A DNA stretch of 64,000 nucleotides from Hymenobacter convexus (GTDB lineage Bacteria; Bacteroidota; Bacteroidia; Cytophagales; Hymenobacteraceae). Every line of letters begins with the position of its first letter. Positions within the stretch are counted from its first letter, which is position 1. Positions 1 through 8,925 of the stretch are shown in pieces. Below the pieces are notes generated by a model. It was given only the letters and a program-made list of their open reading frames with translations, did not search any database and was not told the origin of the DNA. The stretch lies in assembly GCF_030580955.1 (NCBI RefSeq), contig NZ_JAUQON010000002.1, positions 186,001 through 250,000 on the forward strand. Reading direction: 5' to 3'. The translations under genes and the position numbers were made by a program.

Positions 1-1002
1 CAGGCACAGGTGCTGCGCGCCGGCACCCGCCAGCCGCAGGCGGGCATCAGCACCTACCTGGCCTCGCCCAGCCGTATTGTGGACCTGAGCGTGGCCGCCA
101 GCAACGCCCAGGGCATCGTGCGCTTCGAGCCCAACCGCTTCAGCGGCCCGCACGACATCGTGCTGCAAACCGACCCCGGCCAGGACAGCACCAGCCTGCT
201 CACGGTGCTGAGCCCCTTCTCGGGACGCTACGCGACGGGGCCGCGCCCGGCGTTCGGCATCACGCCCCGCTTCCAGCAGGACTACGCCCGGCGCCACTTC
301 CAGGCCCAGGTGCAGAACGTGTTTGCCGGCAAATACCGCAACCGCTACGCGGCCGAGCGGGTCGATAGCCTGGCCTTTTTCGGCAAGCCCGACGAGACAT
401 ACCTGCTCGATAAGTTCACGCGCTTCAAGGTGATGGAAGAGGTGCTGCGCGAGTACGTGCCGGGCGTGGTAGTCCGCATTCGCAAAGACGGCTTCCACCT
501 GCTGGTGGTGGACCGCATCAATAAAGCCGTGCTGTCGGAAAACCCGATGGTGCTGCTTGACGGCGTACCGGTGTTCAACATCAACAAGATAATGGCCTTC
601 AATCCGCTTAAAATCCGGAAGCTCGACGTGCTGGACGGCCGCTACTTCCACGGCCCGGCCGTGTACAACGGCATCGTGAGCTTCACCACCTACAAGGGCG
701 ACCTCGAAGGCTTCCCGCTCGACCCGCGTGTGCTGGTGCAGGAGTACGAGGGCGTGCAGCGCCAGCGCGAGTTCTACGCCCCGCGCTACGACACGCCCGA
801 GGCCGCCAAAAGCCGCCTGCCCGACCTGCGCAACCTGCTCTACTGGAACCCCGACATCAACCTGACCGGCCCCACCGCCAAAACGCTGGATTTCTACACC
901 GGCGACCAGGCCGGGCGCTACCTCGTGGTGTTGCAGGGCCTGGCCACCAACGGCCTGGCTGGCAGCCGCAGCTTCGTGCTGGACGTGAAGCCGGCGCTGT
1001 AG
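1..1002 (+). CDS. C-terminal part of a large surface protein with a TonB-plug-like region (5' partial)
   Basis: The frame is open from the first base, so the gene starts outside the window; 333 residues remain. The middle (about residues 110-240) has the look of a TonB-receptor plug domain: a stretch VLLDGVPVFNINKIMAF followed by KIRKLDVLDGRYFHGPAVYNG, as in outer-membrane proteins where the plug names its own gene product. This pattern also occurs in large Bacteroidota macroglobulin-like proteins, where a plug-like module follows MG domains, and the C-terminal immunoglobulin-like strand pattern (GRYLVVLQGLATNG...SFVLDV) fits that better than a beta-barrel. No membrane segments are visible. 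Function is not known; an envelope location is inferred. It converges on the next gene and shares a strong hairpin terminator with it. Confidence 0.6.
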   Translation, partial: QAQVLRAGTRQPQAGISTYLASPSRIVDLSVAASNAQGIVRFEPNRFSGPHDIVLQTDPGQDSTSLLTVLSPFSGRYATGPRPAFGITPRFQQDYARRHFQAQVQNVFAGKYRNRYAAERVDSLAFFGKPDETYLLDKFTRFKVMEEVLREYVPGVVVRIRKDGFHLLVVDRINKAVLSENPMVLLDGVPVFNINKIMAFNPLKIRKLDVLDGRYFHGPAVYNGIVSFTTYKGDLEGFPLDPRVLVQEYEGVQRQREFYAPRYDTPEAAKSRLPDLRNLLYWNPDINLTGPTAKTLDFYTGDQAGRYLVVLQGLATNGLAGSRSFVLDVKPAL

Positions 1003-1020
1003 CCGCAATGCCGGAAATAG

Positions 1021-1066
1021 AAAGCGAAGGGCCGGCCGATGAACTCATCGGCCGGCCCTTCGCTTT
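1021..1066. terminator. Bidirectional hairpin terminator
   Basis: A perfect 22-bp inverted repeat (AAAGCGAAGGGCCGGCCGAT...) with an AC loop sits between two convergent genes. A-rich and T-rich flanks make it usable from both sides. Confidence 0.8.
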
Positions 1067-1082
1067 TCTGGCTATTGTCCGG

Positions 1083-3686
1083 CTACTCCACCACCACGTG
1101 CCGGGTGGCCGGGCCGCTGGCGTAGTCTACGCGCAGCACGTAGAGGCCCGGGGCCAGCGCGGCGGTATTGAGCGAAACGTCGGCGGCCGTAGCTGGCTGG
1201 CTGATAACGGTTTTGCCCAGCGCATCGAGCAGGCTCACGCGTTGGGGGCGGGCGCTGGCTTCCAGCTGCAGGTGCAGCACATCGTGGGCCGGCACGGGCC
1301 AGGCCTGAATGCGGCTGCCCTCCTGGGCGGCGCGCACGGCCAGCACGCCCGTGGGCAGGAAGCGCGCCAGGCTCGTAGCGGGCTGCCCCGCAGCTTGCAG
1401 GAAATAGCCGCCAGCCAGAATGGCCCCGTCGGGCTGCACCACGATGGTCGAAACCGACGCTCCTCTATTATAGCGCGTCGTGGCCAGCCCCGTCGCGGGC
1501 ACGGCTAGCGTGCTCGTACTGAACGAAGCATCCACCTGGCCGGTCGCTGCGAGCCGCACCAGCGGGTAAGTAGGGGCATTGTACGGGTTGGCCAGGCGTA
1601 TGGTGCCGCCCACCAGGATGCGGCCGTCGCTTTGCACGGCCAGGGCGGCAATGCCCGATTCTAAAACCGTTGCCGTTACAAGGGGCTGTACAGCGTTGGC
1701 AAACCCCGGCAGGCTGGCCCCGGTAGCAGTGACGCCCACCACCAGCCGGGTGCTGGCAATGCTTGCATTGAAGATGCCCCCTGCCACGTAGCCGCCGGTA
1801 TTCGGCGCCTCGGCCACTACGTCGGGCCCATACTCATCAAAGCCAGTACCGGCCGTGTTCACATAGTTAAAAGCGGGGTCGGGCGCCCCGGTAGCTAGCA
1901 ACCGAACCAGCTTGTTCTGGTAGCGAGGGGCCACACTGGCGTCCCGCACCACGCAGACAATCGCCCCATTGGCCTGCACCAGGCCACTGCTCACCCCCGG
2001 CAGCGTGGCCGGTGGCGCAAACGTGGGCTCGACGCTGCCATCGGCATTGAGCCGGGTGAGGTTGGACTTGCCGGTCGCATCGACAAAGCCCCCTCCCACG
2101 ATGATTTGCCCGTTGGCCTGCGCTGCCAACAACCCGATATTGGGCGGCCCCAGCACGCCGGACGCAAGCGCGGGCACGAAACCGGCATCCGTGGCGCCGC
2201 TGGTGGTGAGGCGCACAAATAGCGACTCGGAATCGCTGGTGTTGGCACTGCTGGTGTAAATGTTGCCCGCCACCAGTAGCTGGCCGTTGGCCTGCACTGC
2301 CAGGGCCGAAAGCCGCCACACGCCACTTCGGGGCTGCCGCCAGGCAAAGGTCAGGTCGGGTTGGCCGTCGGGCAGCAAGCGGGCCACGCGGTCGGTCAGG
2401 TGGCCGTCGACGCTGTTGAAGCGGCCCGAGATGAGCAGCTTGCCATCCGCCTGGCGCACCACCTTATCGATATCGGCCGGCTCTTGCAGCAGGGGCGCAA
2501 AGCCGGTATCGAGCCCGCCGCTGGGCTGCACCATGGCCAGGGTACGGCGCTGGCCGGCGTAGTTGTTCATCGCGCCCCAGGTCAGAAAACTGCCACTGGC
2601 CAGCGGCCGCATGCCCCACACGTAGCTGTCGGGGCCAGCGCCCGGCTGGAAAGCGGCATCCACCGCGCCATTCACCTGCAGCTTAACCAGCTGGTCGTTA
2701 AATTGGTAGCGAGTGCCTGGGGCCGAATTGGTGGCCGCCCGCACCAGAATCTGGCCATTGGGCAGCACTTCCAGCTGGTAGAGGTTGCGCCCCGCCAGGC
2801 TGGCCGGCGCGGCAAAGCTGGGGTCGAGGGCGCCGGTGCTCAGCAGCCGGTACAGCGACTGCGCCGCTGCCGAAGCCCCCGTGGTAACGCTCCCGCCCAC
2901 CAAAATCCCCCCGTTGGCGTCCAGCGCAATGCAGTCAATCCACTGCTGCCCCACCGGACTTAGTGCCGAGCGAAAGCCGGTATCGCGGCTGCCGTCGCTG
3001 TTCAGCCGAATCAGGCCCCTGGTGCCGGTAACTGCCAAATTAAAGTCGCCGCGCACCAGGATTTTCCCATCGGGCTGCAACAGGATGCTGCCCCCCTGCG
3101 AAGCCGTGGACAGCGCGGCGCTGAAGCTGGGGTCGGGCGAGCCGTCGCTCAGCACCCGAAACAGATTGCGCTCACTGGCATTGCCGTTGGTCAGATACAG
3201 CCCCGTAATCAGCACGCGGCCGTCGGGCTGCACAATGGCCTGGTCGATGCGAGGCAGGGTGCCCACATTGGGCAGAGACAGGTTGAAACCGGCGTCCAGC
3301 GTACCGTCGGCGTTGAGCCGAAACAACAGATTGCGCCGTACGGTACCGGCCTCGTAGCTGCCCTGCACCAGCAGCTGGCCGTTGGGCATGGGCACCAGTT
3401 TTTGAATCATCATGGCCGCGCCACTCAGGTTTTGCCGGAAGGTTTGGTCTTCCCCCCCGGCGGCGTCGAAGCGCGCCAATCCTTTGCTGGCCTGGCCATT
3501 GGCCCGGGTGAAAGTACCCGCCGCCACAATCTGGCCGCTGGGCATCTGGGCCGCGTCGACGATAAATGCTTCCCCATATAGCTCGGGGATGTGAAAGGCC
3601 GGGTCGAGCGTTTGGGCGCGGAGGGGGCCGGGCAGCCACAGCGCCAGCAACAGCAATAAGACCGAAAAGCGTAATTGATTACCCAT
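1083..3686 (-). CDS. Delta-60 repeat protein exported by the T9SS (type A sorting domain)
   Basis: 867 residues. A signal peptide (residues 1-24, ending PLRAQ) is followed by about a dozen repeats of roughly 55-60 residues of the form LPDGQ-hhVGG-F...hhRLNADGShDxxF, the delta-60 repeat found in bacterial beta-propeller-like surface proteins. The last ~75 residues (QAWPVPAHDVLHLQL...LLDALGKTV...LAPGLYVLRV) form a T9SS type A C-terminal sorting domain, so the protein should be carried across the outer membrane and either released or anchored to the cell surface. No catalytic motif is visible; a binding or adhesion role is possible but not shown. It is a single gene, divergent from polA and convergent with the preceding gene. 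Confidence 0.9.
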   Translation of the reverse strand: MGNQLRFSVLLLLLALWLPGPLRAQTLDPAFHIPELYGEAFIVDAAQMPSGQIVAAGTFTRANGQASKGLARFDAAGGEDQTFRQNLSGAAMMIQKLVPMPNGQLLVQGSYEAGTVRRNLLFRLNADGTLDAGFNLSLPNVGTLPRIDQAIVQPDGRVLITGLYLTNGNASERNLFRVLSDGSPDPSFSAALSTASQGGSILLQPDGKILVRGDFNLAVTGTRGLIRLNSDGSRDTGFRSALSPVGQQWIDCIALDANGGILVGGSVTTGASAAAQSLYRLLSTGALDPSFAAPASLAGRNLYQLEVLPNGQILVRAATNSAPGTRYQFNDQLVKLQVNGAVDAAFQPGAGPDSYVWGMRPLASGSFLTWGAMNNYAGQRRTLAMVQPSGGLDTGFAPLLQEPADIDKVVRQADGKLLISGRFNSVDGHLTDRVARLLPDGQPDLTFAWRQPRSGVWRLSALAVQANGQLLVAGNIYTSSANTSDSESLFVRLTTSGATDAGFVPALASGVLGPPNIGLLAAQANGQIIVGGGFVDATGKSNLTRLNADGSVEPTFAPPATLPGVSSGLVQANGAIVCVVRDASVAPRYQNKLVRLLATGAPDPAFNYVNTAGTGFDEYGPDVVAEAPNTGGYVAGGIFNASIASTRLVVGVTATGASLPGFANAVQPLVTATVLESGIAALAVQSDGRILVGGTIRLANPYNAPTYPLVRLAATGQVDASFSTSTLAVPATGLATTRYNRGASVSTIVVQPDGAILAGGYFLQAAGQPATSLARFLPTGVLAVRAAQEGSRIQAWPVPAHDVLHLQLEASARPQRVSLLDALGKTVISQPATAADVSLNTAALAPGLYVLRVDYASGPATRHVVVE

Positions 3687-3824
3687 TGAAGTGACGGAAA
3701 GTGGAAGATGTGGAAGTAACCTGATTCACTGCTACTGAATTGCGTGACCACCTGCGTATGCAGAAGGTTGCCGAGACGGGCAAAAATCCAGCCACCTATT
3801 CCGTTCCAACGTACTTTCGCACCT

Positions 3825-6713
3825 ATGTCCGACACCGCTGCTCCCACCCCCAAAAAGCTCTTCCTGCTCGACGCGTTTGCCCTCATCTACCGCTCGCATT
3901 TCGCCTTCAGCAAAAACCCGCGCATCAACTCCAAAGGCATGAACACGGGCGCCGTGCTCGGCTTCACCAACACGCTGGTGGAGGTGCTGCAAAAGGAAAA
4001 GCCCACCCACATCGGCGTGTGCTTCGACGGGCCGAAAAAGACCTTCCGCCACGAGCAGTTTGCCGCCTACAAGGCCCAGCGCCAGGCCATGCCCGAGGAC
4101 ATCGGCATTGCCCTGCCCTACATCAAGAAAATTATCCAGGGCTTCCACATTCCCATTCTGATGATGGAGGGCTACGAAGCCGATGACGTCATCGGCACAC
4201 TGGCCCAGAAGGCCGAGAAAGAAGGCTTCGAGGTGTTTATGATGACGCCCGACAAGGACTACTGCCAGTTGGTGACGGAGCACATCAAAATATATCGCCC
4301 CGCCTTTATGGGCAACGCGGCCGAAATCCTGGACGTGGCCCACGTGCTGGCCCGCTTCGAGATTGAGCGCGTGGAGCAAGTCATTGACATTCTGGGCCTG
4401 CAGGGCGACGCGTCGGACAATATTCCCGGCATCCCCGGCATCGGTGAAAAGACGGCCAAAACGCTGATTCAGAAGTACGGTTCCGTCGAAAACCTGCTGG
4501 CCAACGTGGACGAACTCAAGGGCAAGCAGCAGGAGAACGTGCGCAACTTTGCCGAGCAGGGCCTGATGAGCAAGGAGCTGGCCACCATTCACGTCAACGT
4601 CCCGCTGGATTTCGAGCCCGAAAAGCTGGTACTCGACGCGCCCGACGAAGCCACCCTGCGCGAGCTGTTCGACGAGCTGGAGTTCCGGCAGCTGTCGGCC
4701 CGCATCTTGGGCGGCGGCCCCGAGCGCACGCCGGCCGGCGTGGCCGTGCCCGGCTCCAAGCCCGTGCGCCGGCCCAAGCTGGTGCCCGGCGGGCAGGCTT
4801 CGCTCTTCGGCAACCCTGGCGATGAGGCCGTAGCCATTGGCGCCGAGGAGGGCGAAACCGCTGGTTTTGGCGCCCCCGCCGGCCCGCGCAAGCGCCTCGA
4901 AGACGTGCCCTACAACTACCACCTACTGGACACGCCCGAGCTGCGCAAGTCGCTGCTCAGCTTCTTGTTGCAGCAGGAGGAAGTGAGCTTTGACACCGAA
5001 ACCACCGGCCTGGATACCATGACGGCGCGGCTGGTGGGCCTGAGTTTCTCGTGGCTGCCCGGCGAGGCCTACTACGTGCCCGTGCCCACCGAGGACCAGG
5101 CCGCCGTGCAGGCCATCGTGGACGAGTTCTGCCCGTTTTTTGAGTCGAAAACCATTCTGAAAATCGGCCAGAACATCAAGTACGACCTCACCATCCTCAA
5201 GCACTACAACGTCAACATCTCGGGGCCGCTGTTCGACACGATGCTGGCCCACTACCTCATCGAGCCCGACATGCGCCACAACATGGACGTGCTGGCCGAG
5301 ACCTACCTGCACTACTCGCCGGTGAGCATTATTGAGCTCATCGGCCCCAAGGGCAAGAAGCAAATCACGATGGCCGACGTGCCGCCCGCCCAGGTGAAAG
5401 ACTACGCCTGTGAGGACGCCGACGTGACCCTGCAGCTCAAGCATGTCTTCGAGCCCATGCTGAAGGACCTGGGCCTGCTGGGTTTGCTGAATGACGTGGA
5501 AAACCCGCTGGTGCCGGTATTGGCCGACATTGAATATGAGGGCGTGAAGATTGACAGCGTGGCCATGGGCGAATACTCGGCTGAGCTGCAAGGCTACGTG
5601 AGCGAACTGGAAACCCAGATTTTCCGCGAGGCCGGGCAGGAGTTCAACATCGGCTCGCCGAAGCAATTGGGCGAGGTGCTGTTCGACAAAATGGACATCG
5701 GCAAGGGCAAAATAAAGAAAACCAAAACCGGCCAGTACGCCACCGGCGAGGAAATCCTGAGCCAGCTCGCCGCCGAAAACCCCATCGCCGCCCTCATCCT
5801 CGAATACCGCCAGCTCACCAAGCTGCGCAGCACCTACGTGGAGGCCCTGCCCCAGCTGGTGAGCGTGGTCGATGGCCGCGTACACACCAACTTCAACCAG
5901 GCCGTGGCCGCCACCGGCCGCCTGAGCAGCACCAACCCCAACCTCCAGAACATCCCCATCCGCACGGAGCGGGGCCGCGAAATCCGCAAAGCCTTCGTGC
6001 CGCGCGACGAAAACCACGTGCTGCTCGCGGCCGACTACTCGCAGGTGGAGCTGCGCATCATGGCCGACTTCTCGGGCGATAAAACCATGATTGAGGCCTT
6101 CCGCCTGGGCCAGGACGTGCACACCAGCACCGCCAGCAAGGTATTCCGCGTGCCGCTGGAAGAAGTGGATTCGGAGATGCGCCGCAAGGCCAAAACCGTC
6201 AATTTTGGCATCATCTACGGCATTTCAGCTTTCGGGCTGGCCCAGCGCATCGGCATCAGCCGCAAGGAAGCCACCGAGATTATCGAGACGTACTTCCAGG
6301 AATTCCCCTCGGTGAAGGCGTTCATGGACGACAGCATCAACCGCGCCCGCGAGCTGGAATACGCCGAAACGCTGCTCAAGCGCCGCCGCTACCTGCGCGA
6401 CATCAACTCGCGCAACGCCACGCTGCGCGGCTACACCGAGCGCAACGCCATCAACGCCCCCATCCAGGGCACGGCCGCCGACATCATCAAGATGGCCATG
6501 ATTAACATTCATCACTGGCTGCGCGAGGAGAAGTTAGGCACCAAGATGATTCTGCAGGTGCACGACGAACTCGTGTTCGACGCCGTGACCGAGGAAGTTG
6601 AATACATCACGCCCAAAATCAAGGAGCTGATGACCACGGCCCTGCTGCTGCCCCACGGCGTGCCGCTGGAAGTGGAAGTAGGCAGCGGCCGCAACTGGCT
6701 GCAGGCGCACTAG
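3825..6713 (+). CDS. polA: DNA polymerase I
   Basis: 962 residues with all three Pol I activities. The N-terminal ~290 residues are the 5'-3' flap exonuclease (LFLLDAFALIYRSHFAF...; GDASDNIPGIPGIGEKTA helix-hairpin-helix). The 3'-5' proofreading domain keeps its catalytic residues: D390/E392 in DTETTG, D454 in NIKYD, and Y527/D531 in YACED. The polymerase domain has motif A (DYSQVELR, D737), motif B (RRKAKTVNFGIIYG, near 785) and motif C (VHDELV, D914-E915). It fills gaps and removes RNA primers during replication and repair. I start at ATG 3825 (MSDTAAPTPKKLFLL); an upstream in-frame ATG at 3744 would add 27 residues with no family counterpart. It is monocistronic. Confidence 0.97.
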   Translation: MSDTAAPTPKKLFLLDAFALIYRSHFAFSKNPRINSKGMNTGAVLGFTNTLVEVLQKEKPTHIGVCFDGPKKTFRHEQFAAYKAQRQAMPEDIGIALPYIKKIIQGFHIPILMMEGYEADDVIGTLAQKAEKEGFEVFMMTPDKDYCQLVTEHIKIYRPAFMGNAAEILDVAHVLARFEIERVEQVIDILGLQGDASDNIPGIPGIGEKTAKTLIQKYGSVENLLANVDELKGKQQENVRNFAEQGLMSKELATIHVNVPLDFEPEKLVLDAPDEATLRELFDELEFRQLSARILGGGPERTPAGVAVPGSKPVRRPKLVPGGQASLFGNPGDEAVAIGAEEGETAGFGAPAGPRKRLEDVPYNYHLLDTPELRKSLLSFLLQQEEVSFDTETTGLDTMTARLVGLSFSWLPGEAYYVPVPTEDQAAVQAIVDEFCPFFESKTILKIGQNIKYDLTILKHYNVNISGPLFDTMLAHYLIEPDMRHNMDVLAETYLHYSPVSIIELIGPKGKKQITMADVPPAQVKDYACEDADVTLQLKHVFEPMLKDLGLLGLLNDVENPLVPVLADIEYEGVKIDSVAMGEYSAELQGYVSELETQIFREAGQEFNIGSPKQLGEVLFDKMDIGKGKIKKTKTGQYATGEEILSQLAAENPIAALILEYRQLTKLRSTYVEALPQLVSVVDGRVHTNFNQAVAATGRLSSTNPNLQNIPIRTERGREIRKAFVPRDENHVLLAADYSQVELRIMADFSGDKTMIEAFRLGQDVHTSTASKVFRVPLEEVDSEMRRKAKTVNFGIIYGISAFGLAQRIGISRKEATEIIETYFQEFPSVKAFMDDSINRARELEYAETLLKRRRYLRDINSRNATLRGYTERNAINAPIQGTAADIIKMAMINIHHWLREEKLGTKMILQVHDELVFDAVTEEVEYITPKIKELMTTALLLPHGVPLEVEVGSGRNWLQAH

Positions 6714-6758
6714 GCCACTACCTTCCGGCCCGCGTACGGCTCGGATTTGCATAACAAA

Positions 6759-6800
6759 CAACGCCCCTCTTCGTGCGGAAGAGGGGCGTTGCGGGTTTTT
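6759..6800. terminator. Hairpin terminator between polA and the convergent small gene
   Basis: A 14-bp perfect stem (CAACGCCCCTCTTC / GAAGAGGGGCGTTG) with a 5-base loop, followed on the + strand by CGGGTTTTT. Confidence 0.85.
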
Positions 6801-6836
6801 AGCCGGCCTTCGAGCCGGGCCAGCGGGCCCGGTGGG

Positions 6837-7271
6837 TTAGCACGCGGTGGGTTTCACGGGCACGTCCTCGACGTGCTGCTGGCCGTACTCGAAGCCGCCG
6901 CGGCCGTTCCAGTTGTTGTCGACGGCCAGGTGCGCGGTGAGCTTGCCCAGGTACGACCCGATGGCGGGCGGCGGAACCGACTGCACGTATTCGCCCTCCA
7001 ACGATACCAGCTTGGTGACGGGGCCGAAGCCGAGACCCCGGATTTGGCCCTTCACGTTGACCGTAATGTTGGAGCCGGGCCCGGGGATGGCCTGGGTGAT
7101 GTGCACGACGCCGCTAACGGCGCCGGTGGGCGCGTTTACCAGCAGCGAGTAGTGCAGGATGGGCGCGCCGGGCATTCCGGCGTTGCCCACGGTGCCGCAG
7201 GCGCGGTACAGCCCGGCCAAAGGAGCAGCATTGGCGGCGGGCGCGGCGGGGGCTTGCGTGGTGTTTTCCAT
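6837..7271 (-). CDS. Small conserved protein, possibly DUF1842-like
   Basis: 144 residues, no signal peptide or membrane segment. After an Ala/Pro-rich start (MENTTQAPAAPAANAAP) comes a compact beta-rich domain with GMPGAPILHYSLLVNAPTG, GVVHITQAI and GQIRGLGFGP. This pattern of 'LxVxxPTGxVxGxxxITQA' recalls the DUF1842 family of small proteins of unknown function; I recognise it from memory only. It ends in Cys. It is a single gene with its own divergent spacer upstream. No function can be assigned. Confidence 0.65.
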   Translation of the reverse strand: MENTTQAPAAPAANAAPLAGLYRACGTVGNAGMPGAPILHYSLLVNAPTGAVSGVVHITQAIPGPGSNITVNVKGQIRGLGFGPVTKLVSLEGEYVQSVPPPAIGSYLGKLTAHLAVDNNWNGRGGFEYGQQHVEDVPVKPTAC

Positions 7272-7702
7272 GGGGTTGTGGTAGGGGTTGATGCGTTTCC
7301 TACTCTGGCTGCGGGTTTTCGGACTCCCCCGGTGCCGGGGCCATTGACGGGCCTCGGCTACAGGGACAAAGCAACGCCCGCCGACGGCCGAAAAAACGAG
7401 TGGTACTACCTGATTTTCAAGGGCACGTATTACTACTTCCCTTCACGTAGAAGTACTTGGTTTACACCATTGGGCCCTATCACTAGGAGTTTTAGCAGTA
7501 ATTGAATACCTCAATTATTGCCTGCTACGCTGCAGAATCTCATGGTTGACCCGCAAGCGGGCGAAACGATGAAAAATGCCGGTGTGAAGGGCCACCCCAG
7601 CCTGAAGCTACTGCTTCCGAAAGGCCACAACGGCAACTCAACTTGGACCCGGGCCGCTAGCTCGCCGTATAGCTACGGATTCCACTCCTCCAACCGAAAG
7701 CT
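7272..7702. other. 431-base spacer without a convincing gene
   Basis: The stretch separates a leftward gene from a rightward operon, so it should hold two promoters. Base composition drops around 7430-7520 (AT-richer than its surroundings), as expected for promoters. There is a short inverted repeat TACTTC-N10-GAAGTA near 7432-7455. A reading frame at 7518-7769 runs into the next gene in another frame and looks spurious. No clear TAnnTTTG element was found. Confidence 0.4.
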
Positions 7703-8137
7703 ATGCCTCACCACCCCCACACCACCACGCTCCAAAACGTCACCCGCGGCCTGCTGGGCACGTTTATGATTGTAGCCGGCACCAGTCACCTCACCTTTGA
7801 GCGACGAGAATTTCAGGCCCAGGTGCCCGACTTTGTACCGGAAGACAAGGACACGGTCGTGCTGCAGTCGGGCGTAGTCGAAATTGCGCTGGGGCTGGCC
7901 CTGCTGCTGCTGAAAGGCAAGAACCGCCGACGCATGGGCATTGGCTTGGCCGCTTTCTACGCGGCGGTTTTTCCCGGCAATGTGCATCAGTACACTCACC
8001 GCATATCCGCCTTCGGGCTTGATACCGATGCCAAGCGGCTGGCCCGCCTGTTCTTCCAGCCCGTGCTGATGGGCGCGGCCCTTTATTCGACCGGCGTGCT
8101 GAATGCTTCGCAGCCGAAAAAACGAGCCAACGTATGA
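7703..8137 (+). CDS. DoxX-like integral membrane protein
   Basis: 144 residues with four predicted hydrophobic segments (about 12-28, 50-68, 77-92 and 120-138) and the layout of DoxX/DoxD-family small membrane proteins (RGLLGTFMIVAGTSHLTF, then a second helix GVVEIALGLALLLL, then FYAAVFPGNVHQY). Family members are quinol-oxidase-related or of unknown role, so no reaction is assigned. Its stop codon overlaps the start of the following DinB gene (ATGA), which implies translational coupling and one transcript. Confidence 0.75.
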   Translation: MPHHPHTTTLQNVTRGLLGTFMIVAGTSHLTFERREFQAQVPDFVPEDKDTVVLQSGVVEIALGLALLLLKGKNRRRMGIGLAAFYAAVFPGNVHQYTHRISAFGLDTDAKRLARLFFQPVLMGAALYSTGVLNASQPKKRANV

Positions 8138-8640
8138 TACCCAGCAGCATCCCGCCCATGGACAGGGCCAACCAGAAAGGCGTGGTGGCCGAACTCACCA
8201 GCCTGCTCACGAAGGCCAATGCCCACGCCACCTTCGAGGAGGCCTGCGCCGACCTGACACCCAAAATCTGGAACCAGCACGTGCCGGAAGTGCCCTACAC
8301 CATCTGGCAGCTGGTCGAGCACGTGCGCATCGCGCAGTGGGACATTGTCGAGTTCTGCCTCGAACCCGAGCACGAGTCGCCGAAATGGCCCGAAGGCTAC
8401 TGGCCCGCCCCGGACGCCACCGCCGACGAAGAACAATGGCAGGAGACCCTCGACCACATCCGGCAAGACCGGCAGCGCTTCCTGCACCTGCTGCACGCGC
8501 CCGGCACCAACCTGCTGGCGCCCCTGCCCCACGGCACGGGCCAGACCATCCTGCGCGAAGCCATGCTCATCGCCGACCACAACGCCTACCACACCGGCGA
8601 AATCATCCTGGTGCGCCGCCTGCTGAAAGCCTGGAAATAA
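8134..8640 (+). CDS. DinB-superfamily protein
   Basis: 168 residues of a four-helix DinB/YfiT-like domain. The three metal-binding histidines expected for the fold appear as H in QLVEHVRIAQWD and the pair in IADHNAYHTGEI. Members are thiol-dependent transferases (bacillithiol, mycothiol) or stress proteins; the substrate here cannot be read from sequence. The start overlaps the DoxX-like stop by four bases; MDRANQKG at 8158 is an alternative start. A terminator follows immediately. Confidence 0.85.
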   Translation: MIPSSIPPMDRANQKGVVAELTSLLTKANAHATFEEACADLTPKIWNQHVPEVPYTIWQLVEHVRIAQWDIVEFCLEPEHESPKWPEGYWPAPDATADEEQWQETLDHIRQDRQRFLHLLHAPGTNLLAPLPHGTGQTILREAMLIADHNAYHTGEIILVRRLLKAWK

Positions 8641-8655
8641 GACTGGCTGCCAACG

Positions 8656-8692
8656 AAAAGAGCCCGCCACGTCAGACGTGGCGGGCTCTTTT
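8656..8692. terminator. Strong bidirectional terminator
   Basis: AAAAGAGCCCGCCACGTC and its complement form a near-perfect 18-bp stem with A and T runs on the two sides. It ends the DoxX-DinB transcript and the leftward 40-residue gene. Confidence 0.85.
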
Positions 8693-8710
8693 CGGTCTTT
8701 GTTTGAAAGA

Positions 8711-8833
8711 CTATTTCTTCTGCGTTTTCACGGTCTTGCCCGAAGGCTTGTCCTTCACTTCGGTTTCGTTTTTCTTCTCGTCGCGCTTGGTGGCGGGGTC
8801 GGTGTGCTTCGGGGTGTTGGTGGTATTGGCCAT
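8711..8833 (-). CDS. Small Lys-rich protein, 40 residues
   Basis: An ATG-started frame encodes MANTTNTPKHTDPATKRDEK followed by a second half ending TVKTQKK and TAG. The product is very hydrophilic, rich in Lys, Thr, Asp and Glu, with no hydrophobic segment, so it is probably a disordered cytoplasmic protein. Support comes from its isolation between a strong terminator and the upstream regulator gene, its good codon use, and the fact that no other gene covers the region. No Shine-Dalgarno is visible, which is normal for this phylum. Function unknown. Confidence 0.5.
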   Translation of the reverse strand: MANTTNTPKHTDPATKRDEKKNETEVKDKPSGKTVKTQKK

Positions 8834-8925
8834 GGTGGTTTGGGAAAGGATGGGGTGAAAGTGTGCCCGTTGTACGGCGCGGCGGCGCGGCCGGCTGGGT
8901 AGTGGCGCCTTTTCCCCACCCTTCT

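Noticed and set aside
7518..7769. 83-codon frame before the DoxX-like gene
   Set aside because: It runs into the coding start of the DoxX-like gene in another frame and the product has no coherent composition.
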